Of a stretch of 52,149 bases of DNA, positions 6,422 to 16,802 are shown piece after piece. The position numbers and the translations under genes were made by a program. How positions within the stretch are numbered: position 1 is the stretch's first letter; each line of letters begins with the position of its first letter. The stretch covers positions 1 to 52,149 of the forward strand of contig JBNLGG010000026.1 of the NCBI GenBank assembly GCA_050305935.1, read 5' to 3'. The DNA comes from CAJXNP01 sp050305935. Its GTDB lineage: Bacteria; Bacteroidota; Bacteroidia; Cytophagales; Cyclobacteriaceae. A model generated the notes under the pieces. It searched no databases. It saw only the letters and a program-made list of their open reading frames with translations, and was not told the DNA's origin.

Positions 6422-9400
6422 ATGCATATGATGAAAACATGTACACGCATTAAATGGCCTGGAATCAGACGTAAAAGTCTCCTTGCTATTTTATTTATGA
6501 ACTTATGGGTAATTCCCATATTTGGACAAAACATGAAAGTATCCGGAGTAGTAAAATCTAGTCCGGAGGATGAGCCATTACCTGGCGTAAATGTTATTAT
6601 TAAAGGCACCACACATGGAACGGTGACCGATGTAAACGGAAGTTATTCCATAGATGTGCCCGGCTCTGATGCTGTGCTGATCTTCAGCTTCGTGGGATAC
6701 ATTCAGGAGGAGATCCAGGTAGGAGATCAAAGTGTTGTCGATATTGCTCTCATGCCGGATGTTACCGCTTTGGAAGAGATCGTGGTAGTAGGGTATGGTG
6801 AACAGAAGAAAGCTCTGAACACCGGAGCAAATCTCCAGGTGAAAGGAGATGACCTTCAAAAGCTCAGCACAACCAATGCCCTACAGGCATTGCAAGGGCA
6901 GGCAGCAGGGGTGCAGATTACTTCCACTTCAGGACAACCCGGATCAGGAATGAACGTTGTTATTCGCGGTATTGGATCAACTCTTGGTGCCAGTCCGTTG
7001 TACGTGGTCGATGGTGTACTTACCGGTGATATCAGTTATCTGAATCCAGCCGATATCGAGTCTGTTGATGTATTGAAAGATGCTGCTTCCGCTGCCATCT
7101 ATGGCTCGCAGGCGGCTAATGGTGTCGTGCTTGTCACTACCCGCAAGGGGAAAGGTGCTGGCAAATCACAAATCACCTTCGATGCATTCTATGGAGTGCA
7201 GAATGTAGCTCGTAAAATGCCGATGCTCAATGCTGAAGAGTATGCTGTCATTATGAATGAGCAAGCCGTGAACTCGGGTAAACAACCTTATTTCACGAGT
7301 GACGAGATAGCCAACATTGCTAGCGGAGCAACGAATTGGGAAAGTCCCTTTCTTGGAAATGACCAGATAAAAGCCATGAAGGGTGGTACCACCTGGCTCG
7401 ATCAAATGTTTGTAAAAGACGCTCCCCAGCAAAACTACGTACTGGGTTTAACAGGAGGATCGGAAACCTCATCCTATTCTTCTGCGATTTCATATCAATC
7501 GCAAACCGGTATTGTTGGAGGAAGAGACTACTCTTATTATGAACGTTACAATTTCCGCTTCAACTCTGAGCACAAGCTTTATGGCGATGTGGTTCGTTTT
7601 GGTCAAAACCTTACCTTCGCTTATGTCGAGAGAAACGGTATTCAAACGGGTGGCATATACGGAAACTCTGTTCTTCCTGCCTTAAAGGCGTCTCCCTTTT
7701 TACCTCCGGTTGATTCACTGGGTAATCTCTGGGACAACACTAATTCAAAGTGGAATAACAAAGAAGCGAATCCATATGCCGAAATGGTGATTAACAATCA
7801 AAACCGGAACGATGATCAGCGTTTGCTCGGCAATGTTTACCTGGAAGTTCAGCCCATTAAGAATCTTAAATTCAGGACTTCTCTCGGAATTGACTACAGC
7901 GCAAGTGCAAGTCACACGTTCACTCCGGTGTATAGGTTGTCATTCTGGGCAGTTAATGATACGACAAGAGCAAGTCAAAGCATGGGTAAGGGAAGAACGC
8001 TAATCTGGGATAATCAGGTGAGCTACTCATATACGCCTAATGATGATCATCATTTTGATGTGATGGTAGGTTCTTCAGCCTACCAGGGAAGAGGTGTGAG
8101 CATGTACGGTGCTAATTATAACTTATCCTTCAATACATTGGAAAATGCGTGGCTTGACAACTCGCTTAACAGGACGAGAGCCATCGAGATGACTATTGAA
8201 GGAGCACCATGGAATGATGATAATCGTTTCTCTTATTTCGGGCGATTACACTACAACTTCCGAGAAAAGTATTTATTAAATGCCACCTACCGGGCTGATG
8301 CTTCTTCGCGTTTTGCACGTGGTCATCGATGGGGCTACTTCCCCTCTGTTTCGGCAGGGTGGATGCTTACCAACGAAAACTTCATGGCTGGCTTAACCAA
8401 TATCTTTAACCAGCTCAAGCTGCGCGCTAGCTGGGGTCAGGTGGGTAATATGAACATTAATTTCTTCGAATACATTGCACCAGTAACTTACAGCGGTGGT
8501 GCTTATCCGTTTGGAACCGGGGAAGGAAACTTAACACCGGGTGCCTATCAAGACCGTTTGGCTAATCCTAACCTAAAATGGGAAACATCGGAGCAAACCA
8601 ACTTTGGGCTTGATGCACTTTTGTTTGATGGAAAACTTACCGTTGTGGCGGATTGGTATAAGAAGATTTCGCGGGATTGGTTAGTGGTTGCCCCCGTACT
8701 TGCAACTGCGGGAGCTAAGGCCCCCACAATCAATGGAGGTAATGTAACCAACCAGGGAGTCGAGCTCTTGCTTTCGTACTCCGGGCAGATTGGTAGCCTG
8801 CGTTATACCCTCGGAGCAAACGGAGCTTATAATAAAAACGAGGTAAACGACATCCCCAATGAAGATGAAATAATACATGGCGATGGAAATGTTTTGTTTG
8901 TAAATGCAGGTGAGTTTAACCGCGTACAAGCGGGTTATCCAATGGGATATTTCTGGGGCTATAAAGCCGATGGTATTTTCCAGACCGAGGAAGAGGTGAA
9001 TAACCATCGCAGTGGGGAGAATAATAGTCTTATTCAACCCGACGCTAAGCCCGGAGACGTTCGTTACGTGGACGCCGATGGGAATGGAGTGTTAGATGCT
9101 AATGATAAGGTGATGCTGGGCAGCCCTATTCCTAAATATACTTTTGGATTTAACGTTCAATTGGATTTTAAAGGACTTGATTTTTCGGTGCAGGCTAATG
9201 GCGTGCAAGGCAACTACATAGCGCAATCGTATCGCGATCCCGGACTACAGTCTAACTACACCAAATATATTTTGGATCGTTGGCATGGCCCGGGTACCTC
9301 AAACAAATTACCTCGCTTAACGGATACTGGTGAGAATTGGGTTAATTTCTCAGATGTTTACCTGCAAAAGGGTGATTTCCTTCGCATCAGCAACGTTACG

Positions 9401-9610
9401 TTGGGCTATGATTTTGCAAAGTTGATTAATGCGAAAGGGATAAGCCAGTTGAGACTTTATACTTCGGCTCTTAACCTGTTCACGTTTACAAAATACAACG
9501 GTATGGATCCGGAGATTGGTCACGGATACAATTCATGGAGTACTGGCATTGATGTGGGTTATTATCCGCGCCCACGTACCTACATGGTAGGATTAAATGT
9601 TAAATTCTAA
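6422..9610 (+). CDS. SusC-like TonB-dependent outer membrane receptor (PUL1)
   Basis: A 1062-residue outer membrane transporter. After a signal sequence ending near GQN (about residue 37) comes a carboxypeptidase-D-like domain (KVSGVVKSSPEDEPLPGVNV to about 118), then LEEIVVVGYGEQKK leading into the plug domain, with ALQGQAAGVQITSTSGQPGSG and the plug end DAASAAIYGSQAANGVVLVT. The rest is a beta barrel ending in an aromatic residue (GLNVKF). This is the classical SusC layout: oligosaccharide import through the outer membrane, powered by TonB and capped by the SusD partner. The SusD gene follows within a few bases. ATG at 6422 is used; ATGs at 6428 and 6431 are equally possible. Regulation probably runs through the neighbouring propeller hybrid kinase. 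Confidence 0.95.
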   Translation: MHMMKTCTRIKWPGIRRKSLLAILFMNLWVIPIFGQNMKVSGVVKSSPEDEPLPGVNVIIKGTTHGTVTDVNGSYSIDVPGSDAVLIFSFVGYIQEEIQVGDQSVVDIALMPDVTALEEIVVVGYGEQKKALNTGANLQVKGDDLQKLSTTNALQALQGQAAGVQITSTSGQPGSGMNVVIRGIGSTLGASPLYVVDGVLTGDISYLNPADIESVDVLKDAASAAIYGSQAANGVVLVTTRKGKGAGKSQITFDAFYGVQNVARKMPMLNAEEYAVIMNEQAVNSGKQPYFTSDEIANIASGATNWESPFLGNDQIKAMKGGTTWLDQMFVKDAPQQNYVLGLTGGSETSSYSSAISYQSQTGIVGGRDYSYYERYNFRFNSEHKLYGDVVRFGQNLTFAYVERNGIQTGGIYGNSVLPALKASPFLPPVDSLGNLWDNTNSKWNNKEANPYAEMVINNQNRNDDQRLLGNVYLEVQPIKNLKFRTSLGIDYSASASHTFTPVYRLSFWAVNDTTRASQSMGKGRTLIWDNQVSYSYTPNDDHHFDVMVGSSAYQGRGVSMYGANYNLSFNTLENAWLDNSLNRTRAIEMTIEGAPWNDDNRFSYFGRLHYNFREKYLLNATYRADASSRFARGHRWGYFPSVSAGWMLTNENFMAGLTNIFNQLKLRASWGQVGNMNINFFEYIAPVTYSGGAYPFGTGEGNLTPGAYQDRLANPNLKWETSEQTNFGLDALLFDGKLTVVADWYKKISRDWLVVAPVLATAGAKAPTINGGNVTNQGVELLLSYSGQIGSLRYTLGANGAYNKNEVNDIPNEDEIIHGDGNVLFVNAGEFNRVQAGYPMGYFWGYKADGIFQTEEEVNNHRSGENNSLIQPDAKPGDVRYVDADGNGVLDANDKVMLGSPIPKYTFGFNVQLDFKGLDFSVQANGVQGNYIAQSYRDPGLQSNYTKYILDRWHGPGTSNKLPRLTDTGENWVNFSDVYLQKGDFLRISNVTLGYDFAKLINAKGISQLRLYTSALNLFTFTKYNGMDPEIGHGYNSWSTGIDVGYYPRPRTYMVGLNVKF

Positions 9611-9624
9611 AAATGATAAGTAGT

Positions 9625-11226
9625 ATGAAAAAGATTAAACTATATATAATGGTAATCGGGCTGCTGACATTCGGCTCGTGTGGCGAAAGCTTTTTGGACA
9701 GTCAGCCCTATACGCAGCTTTCAGATATAAATTTCTATAAAACTCCTGAAGAAGCATTTAGTGCACTAGCGGGGGTGTATGACGGGCTGCAGCGCATGTA
9801 TAGCCAAGGGTTTAGCATGGTAACAGTATCAGAAGTTTGTTCTGATAACGCCTTTGGTGGATCCGGAAATGCTGATGGTTTTGGTGCTCAACTTTTGGAT
9901 GAATTTGATCTGAAGCGTTCTCCGGCTGATGTTAACATATTGCAGGGTGTGTGGACGGATTATTATAAAGGCATCTACCGTTGCAATGTATTGCTGTCGC
10001 ATTTGGATGACGTTGCATGGGGCCACAAGGAAGCTTTAAAAGATCAATATGCGGCTGAAGCACGGTTCATTCGTGCCATCGCTTATTTCGACTTGGTGCG
10101 TTTGTTTGGCAACGTGGTGGTGCTTACCGAACCTTCGACTGAAAGCCTTCCGCAGTCTAGTCCGGAAGAAGTTTTCAAGCTTGTTGCGGAAGATTTGAAG
10201 TTTGCGATCGCCAATCTTTCTGATCTCAATTATACCGATCAGGCTGCCACTGATCATGGGCGTGCCACCAAATGGGCTGCACAGGCATTACTAGCTCGTG
10301 CATACCTATATTATACCGGTCGTTACGAAAAGCCAGACCTTGCCGGGGTGGTTACCAAACAGGAAGTGTTAAATCATCTGGAAGACCTGATTAGCAACAG
10401 TGGACATTCGCTGGTCCAAAACTATGCTTCACTTTGGCCTGCTGCTTCTGTGTCGCTCGGTGCAGACTATGCAGGTGAACGGAACCCTGAAAACATCTTT
10501 AATATTAAATTCACCTATACCAGCAGTTGGGGAGGCGACCTTGATGGTAATCATTGGCTGGTGATGTTGGGTATGCGCGGTGATAATTATCCACCCTATG
10601 GACTGGGCTGGGGTTTTGGAACGGTTAATCCGAAATTATGGAGTGCTTATAGTGATACCGATACACGCAGAGCGGCTTCGATTATTTCTGTTGCCGATGA
10701 AGGAATCGATTTTAATAATTCCGATGCGCGTGAATACACCGGATACTACATTAAGAAATACACACCTATGACGGATGCGGATGGCAAGAGCCTGGCAGAA
10801 ACCGCAGGCGGTTTGAGTTTTATGATTGGTCAGTACCAGGATTACGTTATGATTCGCTACGCGGATGTGCTGCTGATGGCGGCTGAGCTGGGAAGTGCAA
10901 ATGCTCAGACTTATTTCGACGAGGTTCGTAAGCGCGCGTATCAGGGCGATTTCGTTTCACTTCCTGTGAACAAAACAAACATCATGAACGAGCGTAGACT
11001 TGAATTTGCCTTTGAAGGTATACGTTACTGGGATTTACTACGCCAGGGTGTTAGTGTCGCTGCGTCGACCATCGGTGAAACCACCAATGTGTTAAACGGT
11101 GGTGTATCCGCTACCAAAACTATTTCGGCTAGCAAGATCGAAGCGACACAAGGATATGCACAGATTCCTAATTCGCAGATTACGCTATCGAATGATGTGT
11201 TACAGCAAAATGATGGATGGAAATAA
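9625..11226 (+). CDS. SusD/RagB-family glycan-binding lipoprotein (PUL1)
   Basis: A surface lipoprotein of 533 residues. The start is taken at ATG 9625 (MKKIKLYIMVIG...), which puts a normal basic N-region before the hydrophobic core; ATG 9613 would add four residues. The lipobox is FGSC. Family marks are FLDSQPYTQLSDINFYKTPE at the mature N-terminus, the TPR-like AEARFIRAIAYFDLVRLFGN block, and the C-terminal NERRLEFAFEGIRYWDLLRQ. SusD proteins bind the glycan at the cell surface and form a lid on SusC. The gene follows susC directly, and the two act as one complex. Substrate cannot be read from the sequence. Confidence 0.95.
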   Translation: MKKIKLYIMVIGLLTFGSCGESFLDSQPYTQLSDINFYKTPEEAFSALAGVYDGLQRMYSQGFSMVTVSEVCSDNAFGGSGNADGFGAQLLDEFDLKRSPADVNILQGVWTDYYKGIYRCNVLLSHLDDVAWGHKEALKDQYAAEARFIRAIAYFDLVRLFGNVVVLTEPSTESLPQSSPEEVFKLVAEDLKFAIANLSDLNYTDQAATDHGRATKWAAQALLARAYLYYTGRYEKPDLAGVVTKQEVLNHLEDLISNSGHSLVQNYASLWPAASVSLGADYAGERNPENIFNIKFTYTSSWGGDLDGNHWLVMLGMRGDNYPPYGLGWGFGTVNPKLWSAYSDTDTRRAASIISVADEGIDFNNSDAREYTGYYIKKYTPMTDADGKSLAETAGGLSFMIGQYQDYVMIRYADVLLMAAELGSANAQTYFDEVRKRAYQGDFVSLPVNKTNIMNERRLEFAFEGIRYWDLLRQGVSVAASTIGETTNVLNGGVSATKTISASKIEATQGYAQIPNSQITLSNDVLQQNDGWK

Positions 11227-11252
11227 TTTTTCGAATCTTAAATGAGAATATA

Positions 11253-12104
11253 ATGAAATATACAAAATATTTGCTCTTACTGGGATGGGCGTTGATTGTA
11301 ATGTCTTGTTCTCCCGATGAAGAACCAAGTTTGGGAGGTGTCTTAACAGAAGACGAAGTTTTGCAAGGCCTGACCATTGCCAATGAGAAACCAGGTAACA
11401 ACAAGATCGTACTGAAAAACAATCTTGATGGAATAGCGGGTAGATGGGAATATGGATTAGGCACTTCATTAAATGCAGAATTAGAAGTAGTGGTCCCCCC
11501 GGGAACTTATGAAGTCAGTTTTACTGCCATGTGCAGTGGTGGACTTGTTAAGGTCAGTAAGACTTTAGAAGTAACAGTTGTTGATTATGAGCTGGATCCT
11601 GAATGGACATTTCTATGTGGAGCCCCTGCGGATGGCGGTAAAACCTGGGTATGGGCTACGGGCAATCCTATCATGGGATATAATGGTACAAGTGCGTTAT
11701 TTGGAAATGGCAGTGAGTTTATGCAAGGACCGGAATGGTGGAAAGGTGATGCAGCAGAGCTTGGCGATGCTGAGTTGTATGACGAAATGGAATTCACCTA
11801 CACCAGTGTTACATTGGTTGATAAGTCGAATGAAACCACTATAGAATCTACTACGTCTGGTAAATTTATCCTCGATAATGCTATTAAGAAAATTGATAGT
11901 GAACATCCTATTGAAGGCTATCTTACATTCCCTTTTTACCCAATGGGCAAAAAACTGGACGATCCTTCCAAATTTCCCGATCCGTTTAAGTTTGAAATAA
12001 TTAAGCTCAACGAAAATGAAATGACACTTCGCCAAAGAGGCGGTGGTGGTGGAGAAGGATGGGGTATTATCTACGTCTTGAAGCGCAAAGGGTACATCTA
12101 TTAA
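11253..12104 (+). CDS. Surface glycan-binding-like lipoprotein (SusE position)
   Basis: A 283-residue lipoprotein with lipobox LIVMSC followed by an acidic spacer (SPDEEPS), a typical surface-export signal in Bacteroidota. The start is ATG 11253, because an earlier ATG at 11217 overlaps susD and would add a non-signal leader. The N-terminal half (about 40-115) looks like a PKD/Ig-type beta sandwich (VVPPGTYEVSFTAMCSGGLV). The C-terminal half, with EWTFLCGAPADGGKTWVWAT and MTLRQRGGGGGEGWGI, resembles the lipocalin-like modules seen in SusE-position proteins. It probably helps capture glycan at the surface together with SusD. The binding specificity is unknown. It ends the susCD transcript; a terminator follows 27 bp later. 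Confidence 0.75.
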   Translation: MKYTKYLLLLGWALIVMSCSPDEEPSLGGVLTEDEVLQGLTIANEKPGNNKIVLKNNLDGIAGRWEYGLGTSLNAELEVVVPPGTYEVSFTAMCSGGLVKVSKTLEVTVVDYELDPEWTFLCGAPADGGKTWVWATGNPIMGYNGTSALFGNGSEFMQGPEWWKGDAAELGDAELYDEMEFTYTSVTLVDKSNETTIESTTSGKFILDNAIKKIDSEHPIEGYLTFPFYPMGKKLDDPSKFPDPFKFEIIKLNENEMTLRQRGGGGGEGWGIIYVLKRKGYIY

Positions 12105-12131
12105 TTAAGCTTAGCTTAAGCATTTTTTAAT

Positions 12132-12174
12132 AAAAACTCCTTCTTTCATTTCAAAAATGAAGAAGGAGTTTTTT
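12132..12174 (+). terminator. Rho-independent terminator after the susCD-lipoprotein operon
   Basis: The left arm AAAAACTCCTTCTTTCATT (12132-12150) pairs with the right arm AATGAAGAAGGAGTTTTT with one bulged base and a 5-base loop, and a T-run follows. It separates the binding/import genes from the glycosidase operon. Confidence 0.85.
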
Positions 12175-12398
12175 AATTTTTTCAATCAAGACCGCCGTTG
12201 CACAATCTTATGCCGTGCTTGTAACCTTAAGAGATAAGGACTCTAACAGGCGAAAGTCTTTTCCGGGTTAAAGTATCGCTTCCTTCAGGTATAACCGATG
12301 TTATTGAGGCGACGGAATTTTGATCATTATTGTATCTTGGACCTAACCAATTATCAAACTATTTCAAGGGAATTTGAAATATTAAAAAAAATCATAAA

Positions 12399-14777
12399 AT
12401 GAAAAGAATAGGGTTAATCTTTCCGGTTTTCTTTGCGCTAATAACAGCCTCATGTTTCGGACAACGGCAAAATGCCGAAATATTAAATGAACCGCCTGAT
12501 ATAAGTAAGGATTTTAGGGACATGAAAAATACGATGTTCCTGGCCGAGGAACTCACCTCATTTAATCCGGAGACAGGGCATGGAACAATTAAATTTGTCA
12601 GGAATAACTTTGCCACCCGGCAGGCATTTAACAATATGTTATTAGTGTTGGCTCCGGCTTCAGCCAATGAATTTCCTACCACTGAATATGATGCATCTCC
12701 GGAACATCCTTTTTCTATTGAATTTGTATCGGGAAGAACTCTCCGCATTAAAGCTTCTTCCGGGCCGCAGTATGCAAAAAATGAACCCTCGTTGATGCTG
12801 GTGGATGGTAAAGTTAACATGGACAAAAATTCCTGGAAATACTCTAAAACGACCAACGGATATGAATATAAGAGTGAATTTGGCAAGGTGGTCATCACCG
12901 AAAAGCCCTGGCATATTTATATTTATGATTCCAATGGCAAACTATTGACACAGACCATTCATAAATCTGACGTCAGTAACACCTTCACTCCGGTAACGCC
13001 TTTTTCTTACGTACGGCGATCATCTGATTATTCAAGAAGTATGGATGCCGTTTTTAGCCTTTCCCCCGGGGAAAAGATTTTCGGATGTGGTGAATCTTAC
13101 CAGTCATTTAACAAACGAGGACAAAAAGTAGTTTTGTGGACAGATGATGCAAATGGCGTACAAAATGAAACCATGTATAAGCCGGTTCCATTTTATATGA
13201 GCAACCGGGGATACGGCATATTTATGCACCATTCAAGTCCGATCACCTGCGACTTTGGTAAATATTATGGGGCAGTAAACAGCATGATGATAGGCGATGA
13301 CGAATTGGACCTATTTGTGTTTATTGGCGAACCTAAGGATATCCTTGATGAATACACGAACCTGACAGGAAAAGCGCCCATGCCACCCCTCTGGTCCTTT
13401 GGGTTCTGGATGAGTAGAATTACTTACTTTTCCGAAGCCGATGGAAAAAAGGTAGCAGCAAAGCTGAGAAAAAATAAAATACCGTCTGATGTAATTCATT
13501 TTGATACAGGGTGGTTTGGTACTGACTGGAGATGTGATTATACTTTTCCTTCCGATCGATTTCCGGATCCCCCAAAGATGATTAAGGATTTTGAACAACA
13601 GGGTTTTAAGATTTGCCTGTGGCAGCTTCCCTATTTTACACCAAAGAACACATTATTCAAGGAACTGGTCGACAAAAATCTTGTGGTGAGAGATGCCAAG
13701 GGAAACATACCTTATGAAGACGCAGTCATGGATCTTTCAAACCCGGAAATGGTTGATTGGTATCAGAATAAAATTAAGGGCCTACTGGACCAAGGGGTTG
13801 CAGTGATCAAGGTCGATTTCGGAGAAGCCGCTCCGGCCAATGGCATATATCATAGTGGCAAAACAGGCTTTTATGAGCACAATCTTTACCCTTTACGATA
13901 TAATAAGGCAGTTGCGGATATAACAAAAGAGGTTACTGGTCATCCTTTCATTTGGGCACGAAGTGCCTGGGCGGGTAGCCAGAGATATCCGGTACATTGG
14001 GGCGGCGATCCTGCAACTACAAATTCAGCGATGGCATCTACATTAAGAGGTGGTTTATCGCTAGGTTTAAGTGGATTCACCTTCTGGTCACACGACATCG
14101 GAGGATTTGTGACTGCAACGCCGGAAGATGTGTACCGTCGATGGACACCGTTTGGGATGTTAACATCGCATGTGAGAAGTCATGGCGAACCGCCTACGGA
14201 ACCATGGGAATTTGGCGAGGACTTTATGGATGCATTTAGATTAGCCGATAACATGCGGTATCAACTGATGCCCTATATTTATGCCCAGGCCAAACATTCG
14301 AGTGAAAATGGTTTGCCCATGGTGCGGGCTCTTTTTGTTGAATATCCGGAAGATCCCGGTGCCTGGTTAATCGACGATCAGTATCTGTTTGGATCTGATA
14401 TATTGGTTGCCCCTTTGTTTGAAAATGGAAAAGCCCGGGAAGTTTACCTGCCACATGGTAAATGGATCGACTACCAAACAGGTAAAGTTTATGAAAAAGG
14501 GTGGCACAGTATCGAAGCAGGGGAGATCCCTGTCGTCATGCTAGTCAAAGATGGAGCCGTGATTCCTCATATTAAATTGGCCCAATCGACGAAGGATATG
14601 GATTGGAGTCAGATAGAACTCAAAATATATGCTGCGGATGCTATGCAAGCTGTCGGTAAATTGTATCTGCCGGAGGATACAGAACTGCATCCGCTAATCC
14701 TGGAAAAAGAGGGTTCAGTATTCATTTTGAAGGATAATCCCGTTCCTGGAAAAACTAATTTTGAAATCACCAACTAA
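12399..14777 (+). CDS. GH31 glycosidase, alpha-xylosidase-like
   Basis: A 792-residue exported GH31 enzyme. The signal region is hydrophobic (IGLIFPVFFALITASC), so it may be a lipoprotein. The N-terminal beta-sandwich domain runs to about 320 (KIFGCGESYQSFNKRGQKV at about 228-246), then the TIM barrel. The nucleophile is Asp473 in IKVDFGEAAP and the acid/base is Asp537 in HWGGDPATT. The IKxDFGE nucleophile context and SAWAGSQRYPVHWGGD are those of YicI/xyloglucan-type alpha-xylosidases rather than the DMNE pattern of GH31 alpha-glucosidases. It would remove alpha-xylose from xyloglucan-type oligosaccharides, probably in the periplasm. It is the first gene of a four-gene operon with GH97, GH29 and GH2. 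Confidence 0.9.
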   Translation: MKRIGLIFPVFFALITASCFGQRQNAEILNEPPDISKDFRDMKNTMFLAEELTSFNPETGHGTIKFVRNNFATRQAFNNMLLVLAPASANEFPTTEYDASPEHPFSIEFVSGRTLRIKASSGPQYAKNEPSLMLVDGKVNMDKNSWKYSKTTNGYEYKSEFGKVVITEKPWHIYIYDSNGKLLTQTIHKSDVSNTFTPVTPFSYVRRSSDYSRSMDAVFSLSPGEKIFGCGESYQSFNKRGQKVVLWTDDANGVQNETMYKPVPFYMSNRGYGIFMHHSSPITCDFGKYYGAVNSMMIGDDELDLFVFIGEPKDILDEYTNLTGKAPMPPLWSFGFWMSRITYFSEADGKKVAAKLRKNKIPSDVIHFDTGWFGTDWRCDYTFPSDRFPDPPKMIKDFEQQGFKICLWQLPYFTPKNTLFKELVDKNLVVRDAKGNIPYEDAVMDLSNPEMVDWYQNKIKGLLDQGVAVIKVDFGEAAPANGIYHSGKTGFYEHNLYPLRYNKAVADITKEVTGHPFIWARSAWAGSQRYPVHWGGDPATTNSAMASTLRGGLSLGLSGFTFWSHDIGGFVTATPEDVYRRWTPFGMLTSHVRSHGEPPTEPWEFGEDFMDAFRLADNMRYQLMPYIYAQAKHSSENGLPMVRALFVEYPEDPGAWLIDDQYLFGSDILVAPLFENGKAREVYLPHGKWIDYQTGKVYEKGWHSIEAGEIPVVMLVKDGAVIPHIKLAQSTKDMDWSQIELKIYAADAMQAVGKLYLPEDTELHPLILEKEGSVFILKDNPVPGKTNFEITN

Positions 14778-14788
14778 TAGAACTACAC

Positions 14789-16792
14789 ATGTTTAAGCAA
14801 TTTTTTATGGCAACGCTGATTGCCCTGTTGGCTTCCTGTACCTTGCAGGAAAAGCAAAGCTTATCATATCAATTATCGTCGCCCGATGGCAAGAACAGGA
14901 TCACCTTTCAATTGCAGGAGGGAATACCCACCTATCAAGTCTCACATGATGAAAAGGTGGTGCTAAACACCTCCAACCTGGGGTTTGTTTTCAAGAACCA
15001 GGATTCCTTGAGCGACAATTTTGAAGTACAGGACGTTAAACAAATTTCATTTGATGAAACCTGGGATCAGGTGTGGGGAGAGAAGAAGCAAATACGCAAC
15101 CACTATAATCAGCTATCGGTAACCCTCCAGGAAAAATCAGTGGCTGAGCGAAAATTGGAAATTCAATTTAGGGCCTTTGACGATGGTATTGCCTTTCGGT
15201 ATGTTTATCCGCAGCAGGGGAAGGACAGCTTAATTATCATGGATGAACTAACCACTTTCAATTTGCAGGACGATGGAGACGCATGGTGGATTCCTGCTTA
15301 CCGTGACAACCGATATGAGTATTTGACCACAAAATCAGTGGTCAGTACGCTGGATACCGTTCATACCCCTTTGACGATAAAAAGCGGAAACGGACTGGCA
15401 CTGAGCTTTCATGAAGCAAACCTGAAGGACTTTGCCAGTATGACACTGGCAAGAGCAAAAAACACTGAGCTAAAAGCCGATTTAGTACCATGGGCAGATG
15501 GTGACAGGGTAAAGACAAATGGTAGCTTCACAAGCCCCTGGAGAACCCTTCAAATTGCCGAAACTCCGGGAGAGCTTATTACCTCATACCTGGTTTTGAA
15601 TCTTAACGACCCAAATACCCTGGAGGATACTGAGTGGATAAAACCAAGCAAATACCTGGGTATCTGGTGGGGCATGCACATTGGCAAGTACTCTTTTTGG
15701 GAGAGCCCTATCCAGGGAGCCACAAATGAGCATGCCTTTGAATATATCGACTACTGCAAAAAATTCGGAATTGATCATTTATTGATCGAAGGATGGAACA
15801 AGGGATGGACTCCAGCCTGGTTTGAAAACCGGATGCATGAGTTCAGTTTCACCAAAGAAGCGGATGGATTCGACCTCAAAAAGGTAACAGACTATGCCAG
15901 AGAAAATGACGTTCAGATTATTGGTTATCACGAAACAGGCTCTAATATCATCAGCTATCTAAAACAAATAGACGCAGGTATGGGGCTTTACAAAGAAGTG
16001 GGCATACATGATGTGAAAATAGGTCAGGTTGGTTCCCGTTTGAACATGAAGGAGTGGCACCATGGACAGTTTGGTGTCAATTATTACAGAAATGTTTTGA
16101 AAAAGGCAGCTGAATATCAGTTGACGGTAAATTTCCATGAACCGATTAAAGATACCGGGGAACGAAGGACTTATCCGAATATGATGGCCAGGGAAGGAGC
16201 CCGCGGTCAGGAGTACAATGCCTGGAGTGAGGGGAACCCACCTAGCCATACGGCCACATTACCATTTACGCGAATGCTTGCCGGCCCTATGGATTTTACT
16301 CCCGGCGTTTTGGATGTTGAAATTGAGCAAGGTTATGATGGCAGGGATATACATACTACAGGGGCAAAGCAATTGGCCTTGTACGTAGTACTATTCTCTC
16401 CAATCCAAATGTTGGCAGATCTGCCGGAAAATTATGACGGAAATCCTGCGTTCAAATTTTTACAGGATGTACCTGTAGATTGGGACGATACAAAAGTAGT
16501 AAATGCTGAAATCGGCGAATACATTACCACGGTGCGCAAGGATAAATTCAGTGATGACTGGTACCTGGGAAGTATCACAAATGAAGAAAGCCGTTCTTTT
16601 GAGATTCCATTGTCTTTCCTTGATGCAAATACAAGTTATGAGGCACAGATATACCAAGACTCTGAAGGTATAACATGGCAATCAAACGCAAGTAAAATAT
16701 CCATTTCAACAAAAGAAGTAAATTCAAGTGACACCTTGCAGCTCAATCTTGCCCAAGGTGGAGGTACAGCTATTAGATTTAAGAAATTATAA
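14789..16792 (+). CDS. GH97 glycosidase, inverting (SusB) type
   Basis: A 667-residue lipoprotein-like enzyme (LLASC, residues about 12-16) with the three-part GH97 build: N-terminal super-sandwich to about 270, (beta/alpha)8 barrel, and C-terminal sheet domain. Glu382 (YHETGS), Glu451 (NFHEPIKDTGERRTYPN) and Glu475 (GARGQEYNAW) have exactly the 69- and 24-residue spacing of the SusB residues Glu439, Glu508 and Glu532. KIGQVGSRL replaces the catalytic-Asp motif of retaining GH97 alpha-galactosidases. An inverting alpha-glucosidase-like mechanism is therefore expected; the true substrate in this locus is uncertain. It lies 11 bp after GH31 and 10 bp before GH29, so it belongs to the same operon. 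Confidence 0.9.
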   Translation: MFKQFFMATLIALLASCTLQEKQSLSYQLSSPDGKNRITFQLQEGIPTYQVSHDEKVVLNTSNLGFVFKNQDSLSDNFEVQDVKQISFDETWDQVWGEKKQIRNHYNQLSVTLQEKSVAERKLEIQFRAFDDGIAFRYVYPQQGKDSLIIMDELTTFNLQDDGDAWWIPAYRDNRYEYLTTKSVVSTLDTVHTPLTIKSGNGLALSFHEANLKDFASMTLARAKNTELKADLVPWADGDRVKTNGSFTSPWRTLQIAETPGELITSYLVLNLNDPNTLEDTEWIKPSKYLGIWWGMHIGKYSFWESPIQGATNEHAFEYIDYCKKFGIDHLLIEGWNKGWTPAWFENRMHEFSFTKEADGFDLKKVTDYARENDVQIIGYHETGSNIISYLKQIDAGMGLYKEVGIHDVKIGQVGSRLNMKEWHHGQFGVNYYRNVLKKAAEYQLTVNFHEPIKDTGERRTYPNMMAREGARGQEYNAWSEGNPPSHTATLPFTRMLAGPMDFTPGVLDVEIEQGYDGRDIHTTGAKQLALYVVLFSPIQMLADLPENYDGNPAFKFLQDVPVDWDDTKVVNAEIGEYITTVRKDKFSDDWYLGSITNEESRSFEIPLSFLDANTSYEAQIYQDSEGITWQSNASKISISTKEVNSSDTLQLNLAQGGGTAIRFKKL

Positions 16793-16802
16793 TCCCTGAA
16801 TT

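Noticed and set aside
12392..12898. 168-codon minus-strand frame at the start of GH31
   Set aside because: Overlaps the GH31 signal peptide and N-terminal domain; no recognisable protein features.
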